64,000 nucleotides of DNA from Bilabrum cf. latius (taxonomy: Eukaryota; Bigyra: Bicosoecida; Bigyra; Bicosoecida): contig OZ237738.1 of NCBI GenBank assembly GCA_965178125.1, positions 434,001-498,000 of the forward strand, read 5' to 3'. Both the position numbers and the translations under genes were made by a program. How positions within the stretch are numbered: position 1 is the first letter of the stretch; the number at the start of each line of letters is the position of its first letter. Positions 25,401-37,441 of this stretch are shown piece by piece. The notes below the pieces were generated by a model. It did no database searches and was not told the origin of the DNA. It saw only the letters and a program-made list of their open reading frames with translations.

Positions 25401-28400
25401 CACCGTGAACTTCGGACTTGGTAGCACTGGCGTCTAAAGCCGCTGCCTGGTCATCCACAGAACCAGCTGCACTAAGAGAGCGCCCACTAGCCAATGGAAC
25501 TGGGACCGGTATCGTCTGCACCGAACTTGTACGAACCTCCTTGGTCGGCGAATCAGCCTGCTGTGGGTGGTGTCCACCGGCTTGCCTTACTTCCTCGAGC
25601 TCGACTCGCAGAGAATCGGTCTGAGTCATGGAGACCGTAAGCTTGGCCTCGAGCGAGCGAATCTTCCGCTTGGCATTCTTTAGGTCTTCAGACTTGATCG
25701 CAAGCACAGCTTCCTGGTCAGCCAGAGTCTCGATGAGCCTGTCGGTGTCCCTGAGGCTGGCCTGCGTGCCGGCAGTGGAGGTGGAGCCCATGGTGTCGTT
25801 CAGCGCAGATAGCTCTGCATTGTCCTGCTCAGCATTCCGGAGCTTCCTCTCGAGATGCACTGCCCTCGACATGGACTCGTCACACTGCCTCTCCAACTTG
25901 CGCACTCGCTGCTCCAAGTCCGAGCGCAGCCTCTCAGCACTATTAGATGCTGCCTCGGCGACTTGCAGCCGCTCCTTCAGCATCTCCTCCTGCTGCTGGC
26001 TTGCTCGCACAGCAGCTTCCAGCTCCTGCGTCTTGGTCCGCAATACTTCATCAGGAGCAACCTGGGCCCGGGCCAACTCGCCCTACAGATGCTCCAAAGC
26101 ATCACGATGCCTCTGCTCCTACTCGCTCAGTTTCTAGCGCTCTTCCCGAAGGGCCGCTTGCGCTTCACGCACCTGGGACTAGGCCTCGTCGCTAGACTGC
26201 TCAGCTGCCTTGACCTAGGCCTGCAGCTCATCAACTTGCTTCGCACGCGCATTCAATTGGTCCAGCAGCTGCTGTTGGCGCGTGTCTGAATCGCCTGCGC
26301 GAGAGCTAACATCTCCTGGACTAGATTCAGCGATGGCAGCTGCCCCTGGTCCAGTACTACTCGCATCCTCACCGTGAGCGGCGTCGCCATCATCGCCGTC
26401 ATCAGCCCCGAAGAAGCCGCTCGTGCTCTCGACGCTCCTCGCAGTGTCCTTCGGTGCCTCTGCACCTTGATCCTCGGACTACATCCCGGCCACATCAACG
26501 CCGAAGCCGAGGAGTTCCGCGCTGCTAGCGACCGGCGTAGCCTCCTGCACCCGAGCCGGGCGCATGGCCTCAGTGGCCATCTTGGCTCTGAGCTCTTCGC
26601 ACTGCCTAGACAGGGACTCCTTGGCAGCGATCGCATCCTACAGCTTCTCCGCTGCAGACGCACTGCCAGTTTCGGCTTCCCTTGCATCATCCTCCGCCTT
26701 CTGCACCCTATCGCGGAGAGCTTGGATCTGCTGGGTGCCAGCCACCACCTGTTGACGAGCCTCTTTCAGGTCAAGCTCGAGCTGCTGTGTCCTGCCTTGC
26801 GATTCCTGAAGTGCCCTTTCCGCCGTCTATTTCTCTTTGACAGCCTGGTCGCACGCAGTCTGAAGGTCGCGCAGCTTGTTGCCCGCCTGCCGGAGCTCCT
26901 CGAGCTCGTTCTGGAGCGACGTGATCTCATCGTTTGCGAGATCCAGGTTGGACTCAAGCTCCAGCTTCTCCTCGTCAAAGGCCGCCTGCAGCCCCTCTTT
27001 TGCGCTGTCCCGACCAATCTCCTCGCCCTATGCGCGGGCCGCATCAATGGCCTTCGCTAGGGAGTCTTGCAGCTACTTCAACTCGGCCTCAAGTCTAGAT
27101 GCAGTCTCACGCGCCCGAGCAGCATCCCCGCTCAGTTCTGAATCTTTAGCCGCCAACGCAGCATTCGCTTGCTCAAGTTGCTGCTCAAGTCGTCTGCATG
27201 CCTTCTGCGCGCTGTCACACTGCTTGTTGGTCTGGTCAAGCATGGCCTGCAAGCTGCTAGCCTTCTGCTCCAGTGCTTCCACCTTGCTGGCATATTGCCC
27301 TTCAATCTCACGAACCTTCGCATCGTGCGCCTCCTGACACGCAGCAAGTGCCTAGTCCCTCGCAGCTGCGGTAGCATGCTGGCGGCATTGCTCCAGGGCT
27401 AGTTCATGCTGCTGCTCCATCTACTAGCGAAGTACTTCCGTCTCACGCTGATGCTGTTCCTGCAGTTTCTCGGCCTGCACTCTTGCGTCGCGGCGGGCCG
27501 CTTCCAGCTCTGCAGCAGCTGCATCAAGCTCAGCTTGCATCTACGACCTGGTTGAGTCCAGCTCTGCCTGCGCCTTTGCAGCTGCAGCAGCAATGGAAGC
27601 CTTGGCCTCATCTCCGTGCTTAGAGTCTGCCACGATGGCTTCAAGCTGCTTCGTCCTCGACTGCAGCTTCGCTTCCAGTGCCTATGCCCGTTTCTGTAGC
27701 TCTATTCTATCTTTGATGGCCTTGGTGAGAAGCTCCTTTGCGTTTGCGTTTTTCTCTTTGAGGCCAACGGCACGCTTGCGCCAAGTCTCAACCTGCGGCT
27801 CCAGCTCCTGCCTCACCTTGTTGGCCGCCTCGGCCTCGGCCTCGCGCTTGCGAGCCGCAGCCACCTCTAACTTGCTCTGCAAGTCGATCGCATGCTCGCG
27901 ATGGAGCTCAGCAACAACGGCAGACTTGGTGCGCTCGAGACCGGCCGCCTCTGTGTCAGCATGTGACTCGCGCATCCGCTGCAGCTCTGCAGCATGAGAG
28001 GCCCGCGCAACTGCCTCCCGGTCTCGCGTCTCTTGGTGGGCCTGCCTCTCGTTCCGTAGCCTCTGCTCCAAGTCCTCAACCCGGTGCGAAAGCTCCCTCC
28101 TCGCATCCTCCAGCTCGCGCTGGGTGCTGGATAGGCGAGACTCGACCCCCGCCAGGTCCTCTGCGGCCTTGTCAGCGGTTTGCTGGGCAGAGTCTCGCTC
28201 CTGCCTTGCGGATGCAAGCTTGACTTCCAGGTCTTGCAGCGCGCCTTGGTCGCTCTCTGCGGCTGATGGCAGCTCAGGCTCCTTCCGAAGTGGGCCGCTC
28301 TCCGTTCTCGCCTGTCCTTCGGACACGCCCCGCTCATACTCCTCCCGCGCCTTGCTCTCTCCTGCCCGTATCTTCTCTACCAGCTTCGACTTCCACAGTT

Positions 28401-31400
28401 CGTTCTGCTCCCTGACCTTTGCCTTGGCCTTGGCTTTGAACTCATCGTGAGCCTGCTGCAGCCTTGCCAGTTCCTGCTAGCTCTCGTCTAGCTGCTGCTT
28501 GAGCGCCTGCGAGTTGGCTCTGGTCTCCTCGAGGGCTTGCTGCAGATCCGCCCGGATAGCCGCGTCCTCGGCTGCCTTGCTACGGTCTGCAGCCTGCTGT
28601 TCTGCCGCGAAGACATCCGTGGTCGACCCTAGCGCCGCCGCCCCGCTCGAACCCCCGGCTGAGACAAGAGCCTCTACAGCCTTCGAGCTCGAGCCGCCGC
28701 CGCCGAGCCCGGTGAATTCGCCGTCCACCGACTGAGACGAGCCTCCCGCCCCCAAGGAAGACCCCCCCGATTGGTTCACGCCAACTCGCTCGAGAACGAT
28801 AGCTGCAGCGTCCAAGGTCTGCTGTGACGAGCTCACGCACGCGTCCAACCGAGACTGAAGATGCGTTGGAACGACCAGCACTTGCTTAGCTACGTCTGAT
28901 GACTCGGTGCCGCTTGCACCATCGTGCTCCAACCCATTTTGAGCAGGTACAGTACTGGAGGCAGCCTTAAGCTGCTCTTTAGCTTGCAACAGCCGTGACC
29001 GCAAGTCGGCAAGGTCGGATTCCAAGCCTCCTGCCCTTGCCTCGGCCTCAGCGCGAGCCTGCACGGCAGCTTCGGCCTGCTCTGTCAGGTTGGCCCGCGA
29101 TACGTCGGCTTGCTGCAATGCTTCGCGCGCCTGTGCAGCCTCTTGAGCCGCAGTCTGCGCTTGCATCGACAAGATCTCATTGGCTCGCTCCATTTCCTCC
29201 AGCTTGGATTGGTCCTCGCTAAGCTGCGACTGCAGGGCCGCAAGCTGCTTCTAGGCTGCGTCGCCGCTTGCGGACAAGCGAGACCTTTCTGCTTCCAGTG
29301 CACCTTGAGCAGCCGAAAGTTCACCTTCCAGTCGCGACGCGGTGGCCTCAGCGCTTTCTGCTCGCTCTTGCATCTCGGACGCACTGCTTCGAGCCTGGTC
29401 CAGCTCATCCTGCAGCTGTTGGGTGTCGGCGGCGGCCTTGTCTGCTGACTGCTCAGCCTCCTCGAATCGCTAACGCGCAGTCTGTGCCGATTCTTCCGCG
29501 GCTTGCAGCTTTACGTTGAGCTAACTCTCAGTGATGGTGGCTCGGGTCACCGCTTGCTCCAGCTCTCCTCGGAGCTTCGCTGCCTCGTCGCCTGCGCCCG
29601 ATTCCAGCTCCTGCACCCTCGAGGCTAGCTGTGAAATCTGCTTGTCCTTGTCCTGAGTACTAGCCGACTGCTGGATCATGGCTTCTTCGGCTTCTGCCAG
29701 TTTGGACCTGATCTCCTCCAGCTTGGTAAGCCGCTCCTAGCTCTCTGCCTTCGCAGCCTGCAAGTCGCTCTCCAATGAGTCAATCCGCAACTGACCCTGA
29801 TCCGACTCGTTTCGTGCAGCTTCGAGGTCAGCCTATACAAGCCCAAGTGCGGCTGCGTGCTCTCGCACTGCAGCCTCAAGTTGGCTTTGAAGCTCGTCTG
29901 TGCGGGCCTGCGCATCGCTTTGCGCCCGTGCCAGCTCCTCCTTTGCCTGGCTGGCCGCTTCCGCTCGTGCCCCCTCTACAGCCTCTTGCAGCTGTGCTTG
30001 CGCCCGTGACTGCTCCGCCTCAAGCGCTCTGCTGATTTCCTACTGCTGGTGTTTTGCGGTTTCGAGCTTCACCTGGGCCTCCGTGTCGGCTCTCACCCGC
30101 TCCAGTGCCGCGTCATGCTCGCCCTTCCACTTCGCCTCGGCCTCTTGCAGCAGCGCCTCACGCAGGTCACGCAGCCTGTCCCTAGCTTTGTGCAGGAGCT
30201 CGTGCTCGGACACAAAGGTAGAAGAGGCATCTGCTAGCGCAGCAAGTCTGACAGTTGTCGTGTCCAGTCCAGAGCTATCCAGCTGTGAAGCCGCAGGTTT
30301 CCCGTTGCTGTCTGCATCAGCTGCGGACCCGTCCGAAGACTGAGCACCCGCGGGTTTTTGGGGCGAGAGCTACTGCGTAAGGGCTCCTAGGAATGCATTG
30401 GCAAGCTGCGGTGACACCACACTCTACTGAGCCCCTGCTCCAGCCCTCTGTATCGGCGTGGTGGGGCCGGCAGCGCCGTTTGGTGCGCCAGCATGGCCGC
30501 CCTTGGTCGGAGTGGAAGCTCTTCCTGGCGCGGCAGGCGATGCAGCGGCACGCTCCTACGCCTCCTTGGCCTGCTTGGAAGCTGCCTCGAGCTCCTTCAC
30601 GGCCTCTCTGAGTCGCCCTGCCTCGCTGGCCAACTTGTCCTTGGAGACTGCCGCCCTGCTGGCCTGATCCCGGGCGGCGTCTGCCTCCTCCAGCGCAGCG
30701 GCGAGTTGCGCCTCGGCATCCTCTGCCCTCTCCGACAGCGCCTCTCTCAGTTTCTCTGCTTCCGCTGCTTCTTCCGAAGCTCGCTGCAGCTGCTCCAAAG
30801 CCGCATCCCGGGCTGCCTCAGCCGCGGCAGCCGTCTGCTCCGATTCTTGCCGAGCGCTCTGCTCCTGCTCCATTCTGGACTGCAAATCCGCAAATTGGCC
30901 TCGCAGCTGATCCAGTTCTTGCTGCATTTGCTGGACCTGGTCCTGTGCGCCTGCCTGCGACCCCTGCACTGCCTAGATCTCGAGGAGCTGCTGCTGCACG
31001 TTCTGCAGCTCCTCTCTGGCCGCCGCAGCCTCCTTTTGCTCGCGACTCAGTGACTCCGCTGCTGTCTGCAGATCGCGACGGAGGCGCTCTGCCTGTTGCT
31101 GCAGCGCCTCGCTAGCCTGGGCGTGCTGGGCCTCCATCTCGGAGCGAACCCCAGCACACGCCTCTGCCACGTGCTGCTCGACCTGCTCCTCAGACCAGCT
31201 TACAGCTTGCGAATCAGCGCCACTCGAGGCATGATCATGGCTCAGGTCATTACTTTCCAATGACGAACTTTGAAGCGCATTTGCGTCCGCCAGCTCGCGC
31301 TTCAACCGCAGTATGTCCTCCTGCATCCTGGCAACTTCGTCGTCGTGCCCGCCAGCCTCAGGTCCACCAGCCAGCTGCCCACTTCCTTCGGTGCCAAGCT

Positions 31401-31679
31401 ACTATTCAAGTTCTTCAACGCGACGCTACAGGCGTTCGTTGGAGTGGCTTATCTCTGCGAGACAAAGCGAGGCATGCATAGATCCACAAGGGCCACATTT
31501 CAAATCGTGTAAACACCATCGGTGTAGGAGGTCTACGGCTGACAAGCGTGTCTACAAGGTCAACATCTGGACGCACCTGCAGATTTCAATCTGGCTTCAG
31601 ACAGTGCTTTCTGCAAAAACTCCTCGTTCGTCGGTTGGTCTCCGTCATCATCATCGCCAAAGAGTCCCAAGAAACTCAT
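22402..31679 (-). CDS. Giant coiled-coil protein (3,051 residues), golgin/myosin-tail-like
   Basis: Two exons (31577-31679 and 22402-31454) encode a 3,051-residue, mostly alpha-helical coiled-coil protein. It starts MSFLGLFGDDDDGDQP. From about residue 40 it is dominated by heptad-rich E/Q/A/R/L sequence such as ERLQRRVEELEQQLG and LDESQQELARLQQAHDE. Dozens of in-frame TAGs are read as Gln and fall naturally into heptads and Gln runs. Towards the C-terminus (about 24.9-24.6 kb) it becomes acidic, with an Ala-Gly dipeptide run (24760-24835). A short folded-looking segment follows near 24.3-24.0 kb (EGYWYEGDDGNST, LWYPGLRIVDGGKY), then a basic stretch and an acidic, Gly-rich tail. The stop is TGA. 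No motor, GRIP or membrane segment is seen, so a tether, golgin or cytoskeletal scaffold is only a guess. It is transcribed divergently from the MORN gene. Confidence 0.88.
24760..24835 (-). repeat. Ala-Gly-coding hexanucleotide microsatellite
   Basis: The plus strand is a run of accagc units with one variant (accggg). In frame on the minus strand it encodes alternating Ala and Gly with one Pro, inside the coiled-coil protein's disordered region. It is probably length-polymorphic. Confidence 0.85.
31455..31576 (-). other. Spliceosomal intron in the giant coiled-coil gene (122 bp)
   Basis: The donor is CAG|GTGCGT and the acceptor TCTCGCAG|AG. Joining the exons gives LKSAEISHSNERLQRRVEEL and links a clean ATG start (MSFLGLFG) to the coiled coil. 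The phase is 1. Confidence 0.88.
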
Positions 31680-31869
31680 TTTCAACCCAAAGACTGGGCC
31701 AGATCTAAGTCCAATAGATCACTTAATTGTATGTGCTAACCCTTGTGCGCTTGCCTGCAAGGAGAGCTGTATTTGGCCCTCGCCCTGCTTCGGTGGTCCG
31801 AGAAATCAGAATCGCACGCAACCCCACAACGGTTCGATCCGGTCGTCTTCGGCCAATTGTGAGCTCCAA
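31680..31869. promoter_or_regulatory. Divergent promoter region between the coiled-coil and MORN genes
   Basis: These 190 bp separate the divergent start codons at 31679 (-) and 31870 (+). They must carry both promoters. I see no recognisable box. Confidence 0.45.
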
Positions 31870-34458
31870 ATGGCCCAGTCATCGGCAGCAGCAAGTAAGT
31901 CTACTGGCGCATTTCGGACCGAGGTCACTGCTCAAGGCGAGCAGCTCGTTTTTCGATAGGGCCACCAGAAATTGCCGAATGGAGACGAATACTTTGGCGA
32001 GTTCGTAAACAATCGAAAGCATGGTAAGGGCATACTGTAGAAAAGTAATGGGGACAAGTATGAGGGCGAGTTTGCGAAAGGGCTGTACCATGGCCGCGGC
32101 ACGCTATCTCTGGCCGAACACAAAGTTGCCGGTCGAACAGTAGTTGGATGGAAGTATTAGGGAGAGTGGAAGCACGGAATGAAGCATGGCACTGGCTTGC
32201 TCATGCCTGGGAACGGAGATGTGTACCAAGGCAGCTTCGAAGGTGACAAGTTTCATGGATACGGCGAAATGCGCTATGCATCGGGAGATGCGTACCAGGG
32301 GGGCTGGATGCGTGGCCTGCGACACGGTAAGGGTACGCTTCGATTTAGACGTGGGGGATGGTATCAAGGCCAGTTCTACCGCAACATGTACCACGGGGCC
32401 GGGGAGATCCGGTACGGCAGAGGGAGTGGTAGCTACGTTGGTGGTTTCAAGACTGGCCGGCGGAGCGGCGTCGGGAAGCGCGTGTGGGCATCTGGCTCCG
32501 AGTACGAGGGCGAGTGGAAAGAGGACTGCATGGAGGGTAAAGGGGTGTACAAGAATGCAAACGGGGACATGTATGTAGGCGAGTTCAGGCAGGACAGGTA
32601 CCACGGGCAGGGAGTGGTGCAGCACGCAAACGGGGACAGATACACTGGCTAGTTCCAGTACGGCGTTCCCTGCGGGGTGGGGAGGTATGAGTACGCCACG
32701 GGGGGCTACTACGAGGGCCAGTACTGGGCGCTCGTGCGCACGGGCATCAAGTGGCGGCGCGACGCCGAGGACGAGGCCAATGAGGAGGACCCTGACGGGG
32801 ACGGGCCCATGCGGTGGCTCGCAGGAGCGAAGAAGCTGAACGCCCCGGCTGCTGCCCTCGAACGAAAAAAGCAGCAGCAGGCGCGAAGGGACAAGGCATA
32901 CGACGTTAAGAACCCGCTGTCGAAGGCGGAGCGCATGCGCAGGCACATGCTCAACCGCTAGTACGGCCGCATCATCGTTGGGTCGGAGCACGACGATCCC
33001 AGCAGGGGCGGTGTGCTCGTGCCTGCGCGAGACGGGAAGAGGCACGGCCGAGGGGTTCGGGTGTTCGCCTCTGGGGCTAGGTACGAGGGCGACTGGTACT
33101 AGGGCGAGATGCATGGTTTCGGTGTGTACGTGGGTGCGGGGCCCACCGGGGAGAGGTATGAGGGCGGGTGGGAGCGAGGCTAGCGGCACGGTAGGGGAGT
33201 CGCGAGCTACGGGAACACCAACGGTGGCAAGTACGTGTGTCCTCTCGGTCGGCTGCAGCATGGGTCTGCCGGCAGGTGCATCTATGACGGTGAGTGGGCC
33301 TCGAATCGATTTGAGGGGCAGGGCAAGTTCATGTGGGCGGATGGGCGCAGCTACGAGGGCGAGTTCAAGGCCGGCCAGAAGCAAGGGTGGGGGAGCGAGG
33401 TGATCATGGACCAGGAGACGCTCAAGCGAGAGATCAGGCACCGCGGGTCTGCGGGCATGGTGAACCGCTTGATGCGGTACGAAGGCCAGTACGTAGAGGG
33501 CCAGCGCACGGGCAAGTGTAGGATGTACATGGCCACGGGAGACACGCTGGAGGGACGCATCATCCATGGAAGGCTGGAAGGCCCCATCAAGTACACATTT
33601 GCCACGGGCAGGGTGTCTTACGCGTCCTTCCGCAATGGAAAGAGGGAGCGGTGGCTCAAGGGGGACGAGCTGCGCGAAGCGCTCGCGGCCGAGGCAACGA
33701 TGAACGTGCTGGGTCACGCCACTCTGGATGCAGGCGCCATCGGCGCAGCGCTCAAGGCGCGATCCAACTACAACCCCGACGACGATGACCCTAGGTTTAT
33801 GCGAAAGCGCTCCAAGTTTAATTTGATGCAGCAGCACGTCGCAGTGGAACCCCGCTTCGATAGTGACGGGATGCCCGCAGCAAGCGGAGGAGCGGAAGCG
33901 TCCTCCGCCCTGACAGGTGCTAGCAGCGGATTTTAGCTCGTCGGAGGTGCGTAGGAGCATAAATCTGCGGCCGAAGGAGGACACATCGACGGCGAGCTAG
34001 ACATGGGTGGCGGCCAAGGAGGCAGGCAGCGGTTTTCATCCGCTGCCAGCCAGGGGTACCAGATGTCGGTCAGTACGGCCACTGGAGCTGGGGCGCCCAG
34101 GGATGCGTTTCGCCTGGAACCCATTGAGACCGGGAGCGCTAGTCACGGCGGGGTGATGGCAGCGCGAACGCCTGTGTATTCCGGTGCGGACAGCCTAGCG
34201 CCTGTCACTCCCGTGATGGCGACAGGAGCCACGCCGGGCGAGACTCACTTCCATTTTGGTGGAGGCGCTGGCCGAGGCACTGGTGCTGCTGGTCGAGGTG
34301 TAGATCCCGGTCGACCTCCCAGGGCACTCTCTCCGATTGGCTCGCCAAAATCAGGCTAGCAAGAGGTCTGGCAGCGGGGCACTAGAGCTGCTGCTCAGAC
34401 CACGCGATCCCCAACGAATCGACTGGCTGCAGGCGCCTCGGCACGGGGTCCAGCGTAA
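31870..34458 (+). CDS. MORN-repeat protein (862 residues)
   Basis: ATG 31870 opens an 862-residue protein with about 15 MORN repeats, for example YEGEFAKGLYHGRG, YQGEWKHGMKHGTG, YQGSFEGDKFHGYG and YEGEWKEDCMEGKG. MORN repeats form elongated beta-hairpin arrays that bind membranes or scaffold cortical and flagellar structures. A charged insert (about 32740-32960) divides the array into two blocks. After the repeats come a basic helical region and a Gly/Ala/Ser-rich tail. Ten in-frame TAGs are read as Gln (31957, 32038, 32158, 32650, 32959, 33100, 33181, 33934, 33952, 34357). Several sit inside repeats where Gln is natural, such as KYQGEW, YTGQF and DWYQGE. The stop is TAA at 34456-34458, the only TAA gene end in the window. 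No kinase or lipid-kinase domain is attached. Confidence 0.92.
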
Positions 34459-34599
34459 GCTGCACCCCGAGCAGATGTTGTTGTGTGCGTGATAATGAAA
34501 CAAAAATGAAGATAACTTGTGTGATGGTGACGTCCTTGCGACTGTATTTGGTTTCTCTTTGCCCGTCGTAAACGGCATTATTCCGGATTGTACATACAT

Positions 34600-37320
34600 T
34601 CACCTTGAAAACTGCCTCTTGTCCCCCTTCTCCCTGTGACCGTACGGGTTTTGAGCGCTGAACTTGTGGCCGGATTGCTTCAATCGCATCACAGCCGCCT
34701 TTGCCCGATCCCGCTTGGCCGGGTCTCCCACCCCACCACCACCACCCCTTCGCTTGATCTTGCCCGCCCCAGATGCGGCGCCTGGCACGACGGCATCCAG
34801 GTTCACCCGAGGAGGGACAGCGAACCCGAAGCCCTTGGCAACCTGCGGCAGGTCAAGCTCATTCACCTTGAAGATGTGCTTCAGCGAATGAGACGAGTAC
34901 GCCAGCAGGTAGGACCTGTAGGCATCCTTGGCAGACCTGTTGAGGTAGTAGTTGGATCCAATGAGCTTCTCCAGGTGGGGTCCTACCCTCGCTACCTTCT
35001 TGGCTGGCACCTCGAACTCGCTGAGGGTGACCCGCGCTGCCTTCAGGTAGCGCAGGAAGCCGAGCTCCTCCGGCAGCAAGAACAGCAGGGCCCGACCCTT
35101 GCCCTGGGCACCTCGCGCGGTACGACCCACTCGATGGATGTACTCCTTGGGGTCATCCGGGGGGTCGTACTGCACGATCCAATCCACGTAAGGGATGTCC
35201 AGGCCGCGGGCAGCAACGTCCGTGCACAGCAATATGCCACTCTTTCTGCTGTTGAACTCGAAGAACGTCGACGTGCGCCTCTGCTGCTTTTGCTTGCCAT
35301 GGATGCTCATCACTGGCACGTCGATGTAGTTGAGCAGCTCGGCGTGAAACTTGACGCTGTTGCAGGACGAGAGGAACACCATCACCTTTTTCTTCATCAT
35401 CTTCTTGAGGAAAGTGAACAGAAGCAAGAAGCGCTGCTCCGACGGACACACGATGTATCCTTGCTCAAGGGTGGAGACTGTGGCTTTCTGGTCGTCATCG
35501 TCGATACCGACGTACACGGGTTTCTGCTGGACGGCCAACCGGGCGATATCCTCTACCTTCTTGGTCTGCGTGGCACTAAAAAGGGCCGTCTGCCTGCTCT
35601 TCGGGAGCTTCTCGATGATTGCGCGGATCTCCTCCTCGAAGCCAATGTCGAGGATGCGGTCGGCCTCGTCCACGCACAGCACGAGCAGGTTCTTGACGTT
35701 GAAACCGCGAGTGTTGTTCAGGTGGTCTAGCAGGCGACCAGGCGTCGCGACAAGCAGGTTCACCCCCTTGACCAGGCGCTCCGCCTCTGTCCGTCGGTTG
35801 GCACCCCCGATCACCATGCCGTGAGTCAGGCCGAATCCGTCCAGGATCTGCCTGGCCGTCTCGTAGATCTAGATAGCCAGCTCGCGAGTCGGGGTGATAA
35901 TCACGGCACCTGTCCCGTTCCTTGCCTTGAACTTGGCCCGTGCCAGTAGCTCGATGGCTGGGATCAAGAAGGCCAGCGTCTTGCCGCTCCCTGTCTTGGC
36001 CGACCCCAGCACGTCGTTGCCGGACAGCAGATGAGGAATGGCGGCAGCCTGCACCTTAGTCATCGTCGCGAACCCAAGAGTCTTCAGCGCGGCCTGGGTC
36101 TTCTCCAAAAGAGGCAGCTCCGAGAAGCGCTGGTCGGAGAAGAAGCTCTTGTCCTGCATGGCGGCCTGCATCTTCTCCAGCTCCTCGCCAGTGGGGCCCT
36201 CGTCCTCCTCGGCTCGGGCGCGCTTCGACGAAGGCTCACCCGCCTCCCCACCATCTTCCCCATCCTCGGCCTCGCCGCCGAACCGCTCCCCTTCGTCTTC
36301 ACCGTCGTCGTCGCTCTCGCCGGCGTCTTCCCCCTCCGCCGCGACCGGCGCCTCAGTTGCGGCCTCGCTGCTCGGGGCAGCACCACCTGATGACTCATCG
36401 GAGGAAGTGGAGCGCCGTCTCTTCTTGCCGGCAATCGCCTCTTTCTCGTCTTCCAACTGCTTGGCATCATCGCTCCCCGCCCCAGAAGCTGGACCCCCCT
36501 CGGTTTCTGCTTTCTTGGCTAACTTTTCCTCTTTCTTGGCTTTCTTGTCCTTTTTGGATTTCTTCTCTTTCTTTGCTTTCTTAGCAGACTCTGCTTCCGC
36601 CTTCGCTTGCTTGCGAGCATCAAGAAGTCGCTTCTCGAGTGCATCTTCAGCCTCTGCAGCTGTCGACGCTGCAGCGGACGATGCAGATTGCTTGCTTGCC
36701 GCAGCTACCTCCGGCTTGCGAATTTCTCCACAATCGGCGATGGTGACCTTGCGTTTTGTAGTCCCTGATTCCGTTCCCATCCGCTCCAGCTGCTGCACAA
36801 CAGACTAACCAGCGATGACGCGGCCAAAAACTACGTGCTTGCCATTCAGCCAAGGCGTGGCGGCGGTAGTAATGAAGAACTGTGAGCCGTTCGTGTTCTT
36901 TCCAGCGTTCGCCATGCTCAGCAAGTAGGGTCGCGTGTGCTTCAGCCTGAAGTTCTCGTCACGAAATGTCCTCCCGAAAATGCTCTCGCCCCCCGTGCCG
37001 TTCCCTGCGGTGAAGTCACCGCCCTGGCACATGAATCCGGGAATGATGCGATGGAATTTGCTGCCCTTGTAGTGCAGCTGCTTTCCGAAACGGCCCCGGC
37101 CTTTCTCCCCAGTGCACAAACATCTGAAATTTTCGGCAGTCTTAGGGACAACGTCGCTGAACAGCTCGAACTCGATGCGACCGACCGACTTGCCGTTTGC
37201 AGCCATTTCGAAGAAGACTCTTGGTCGTTGGCTGTCGCCACCAGCCTGACTTCCAGGCGATCGCGACAAACTGCCAGGATGTTTTAGGTGCTTTGACGCC
37301 TTGGATTTATGTTTCGGCAT
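34600..37320 (-). CDS. Cyclophilin-DEAD-box helicase (DDX18/Has1-type) fusion
   Basis: This is one 906-residue open frame. Residues about 20-195 are a complete cyclophilin (peptidyl-prolyl isomerase): [43 protein letters not shown], and the C-terminal strand [10 protein letters not shown]. Residues about 200-395 are a Lys-rich then acidic linker suited to the nucleolus. Residues about 400-906 are a DDX18/Has1-type helicase: SAKTGSGKT (Walker A), PTRELAIQ (Ia), VDEAD (II), SAT (III), [10 protein letters not shown] and HRVGRTAR (VI). This family acts in 60S ribosome assembly. The TAG at 36805-36807 lies inside the cyclophilin fold (VIAGQSVVQQLE). The TAG at 35869-35871 supplies the nearly invariant Gln of motif Ia. 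Start ATG is 37318-37320 and stop TGA 34600-34602. Under the standard code this would look like two genes, with a truncated cyclophilin. Confidence 0.93.
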
Positions 37321-37441
37321 TTCTTAGACTCAAGCAAGACCGAAAAAAGTGAAAGGGAACATGCTCGCAGCCCCGAAGGTTCGTTATGGAGGTTCGCTGG
37401 AACCAAACAGCAACTGTTGAACTGAAGCATTCTTGCCTATC
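37321..37441. promoter_or_regulatory. Divergent promoter region between the cyclophilin-helicase and DPH2 genes
   Basis: These 121 bp separate divergent start codons. A TGA upstream of and in frame with the DPH2 ATG limits that gene on the 5' side. No motif is recognised. Confidence 0.45.

Noticed and set aside
31801-31860. tRNA T-arm-like sequence ggttcgatcc near the MORN start
   Set aside because: The flanking bases do not form the required stem and no acceptor or anticodon arms are found.
34600-37320. Two separate genes, a truncated cyclophilin followed by a helicase starting near 36780
   Set aside because: The sequence after TAG 36805 is the missing C-terminal strand of the cyclophilin fold ([10 protein letters not shown]), in the same frame as the helicase.
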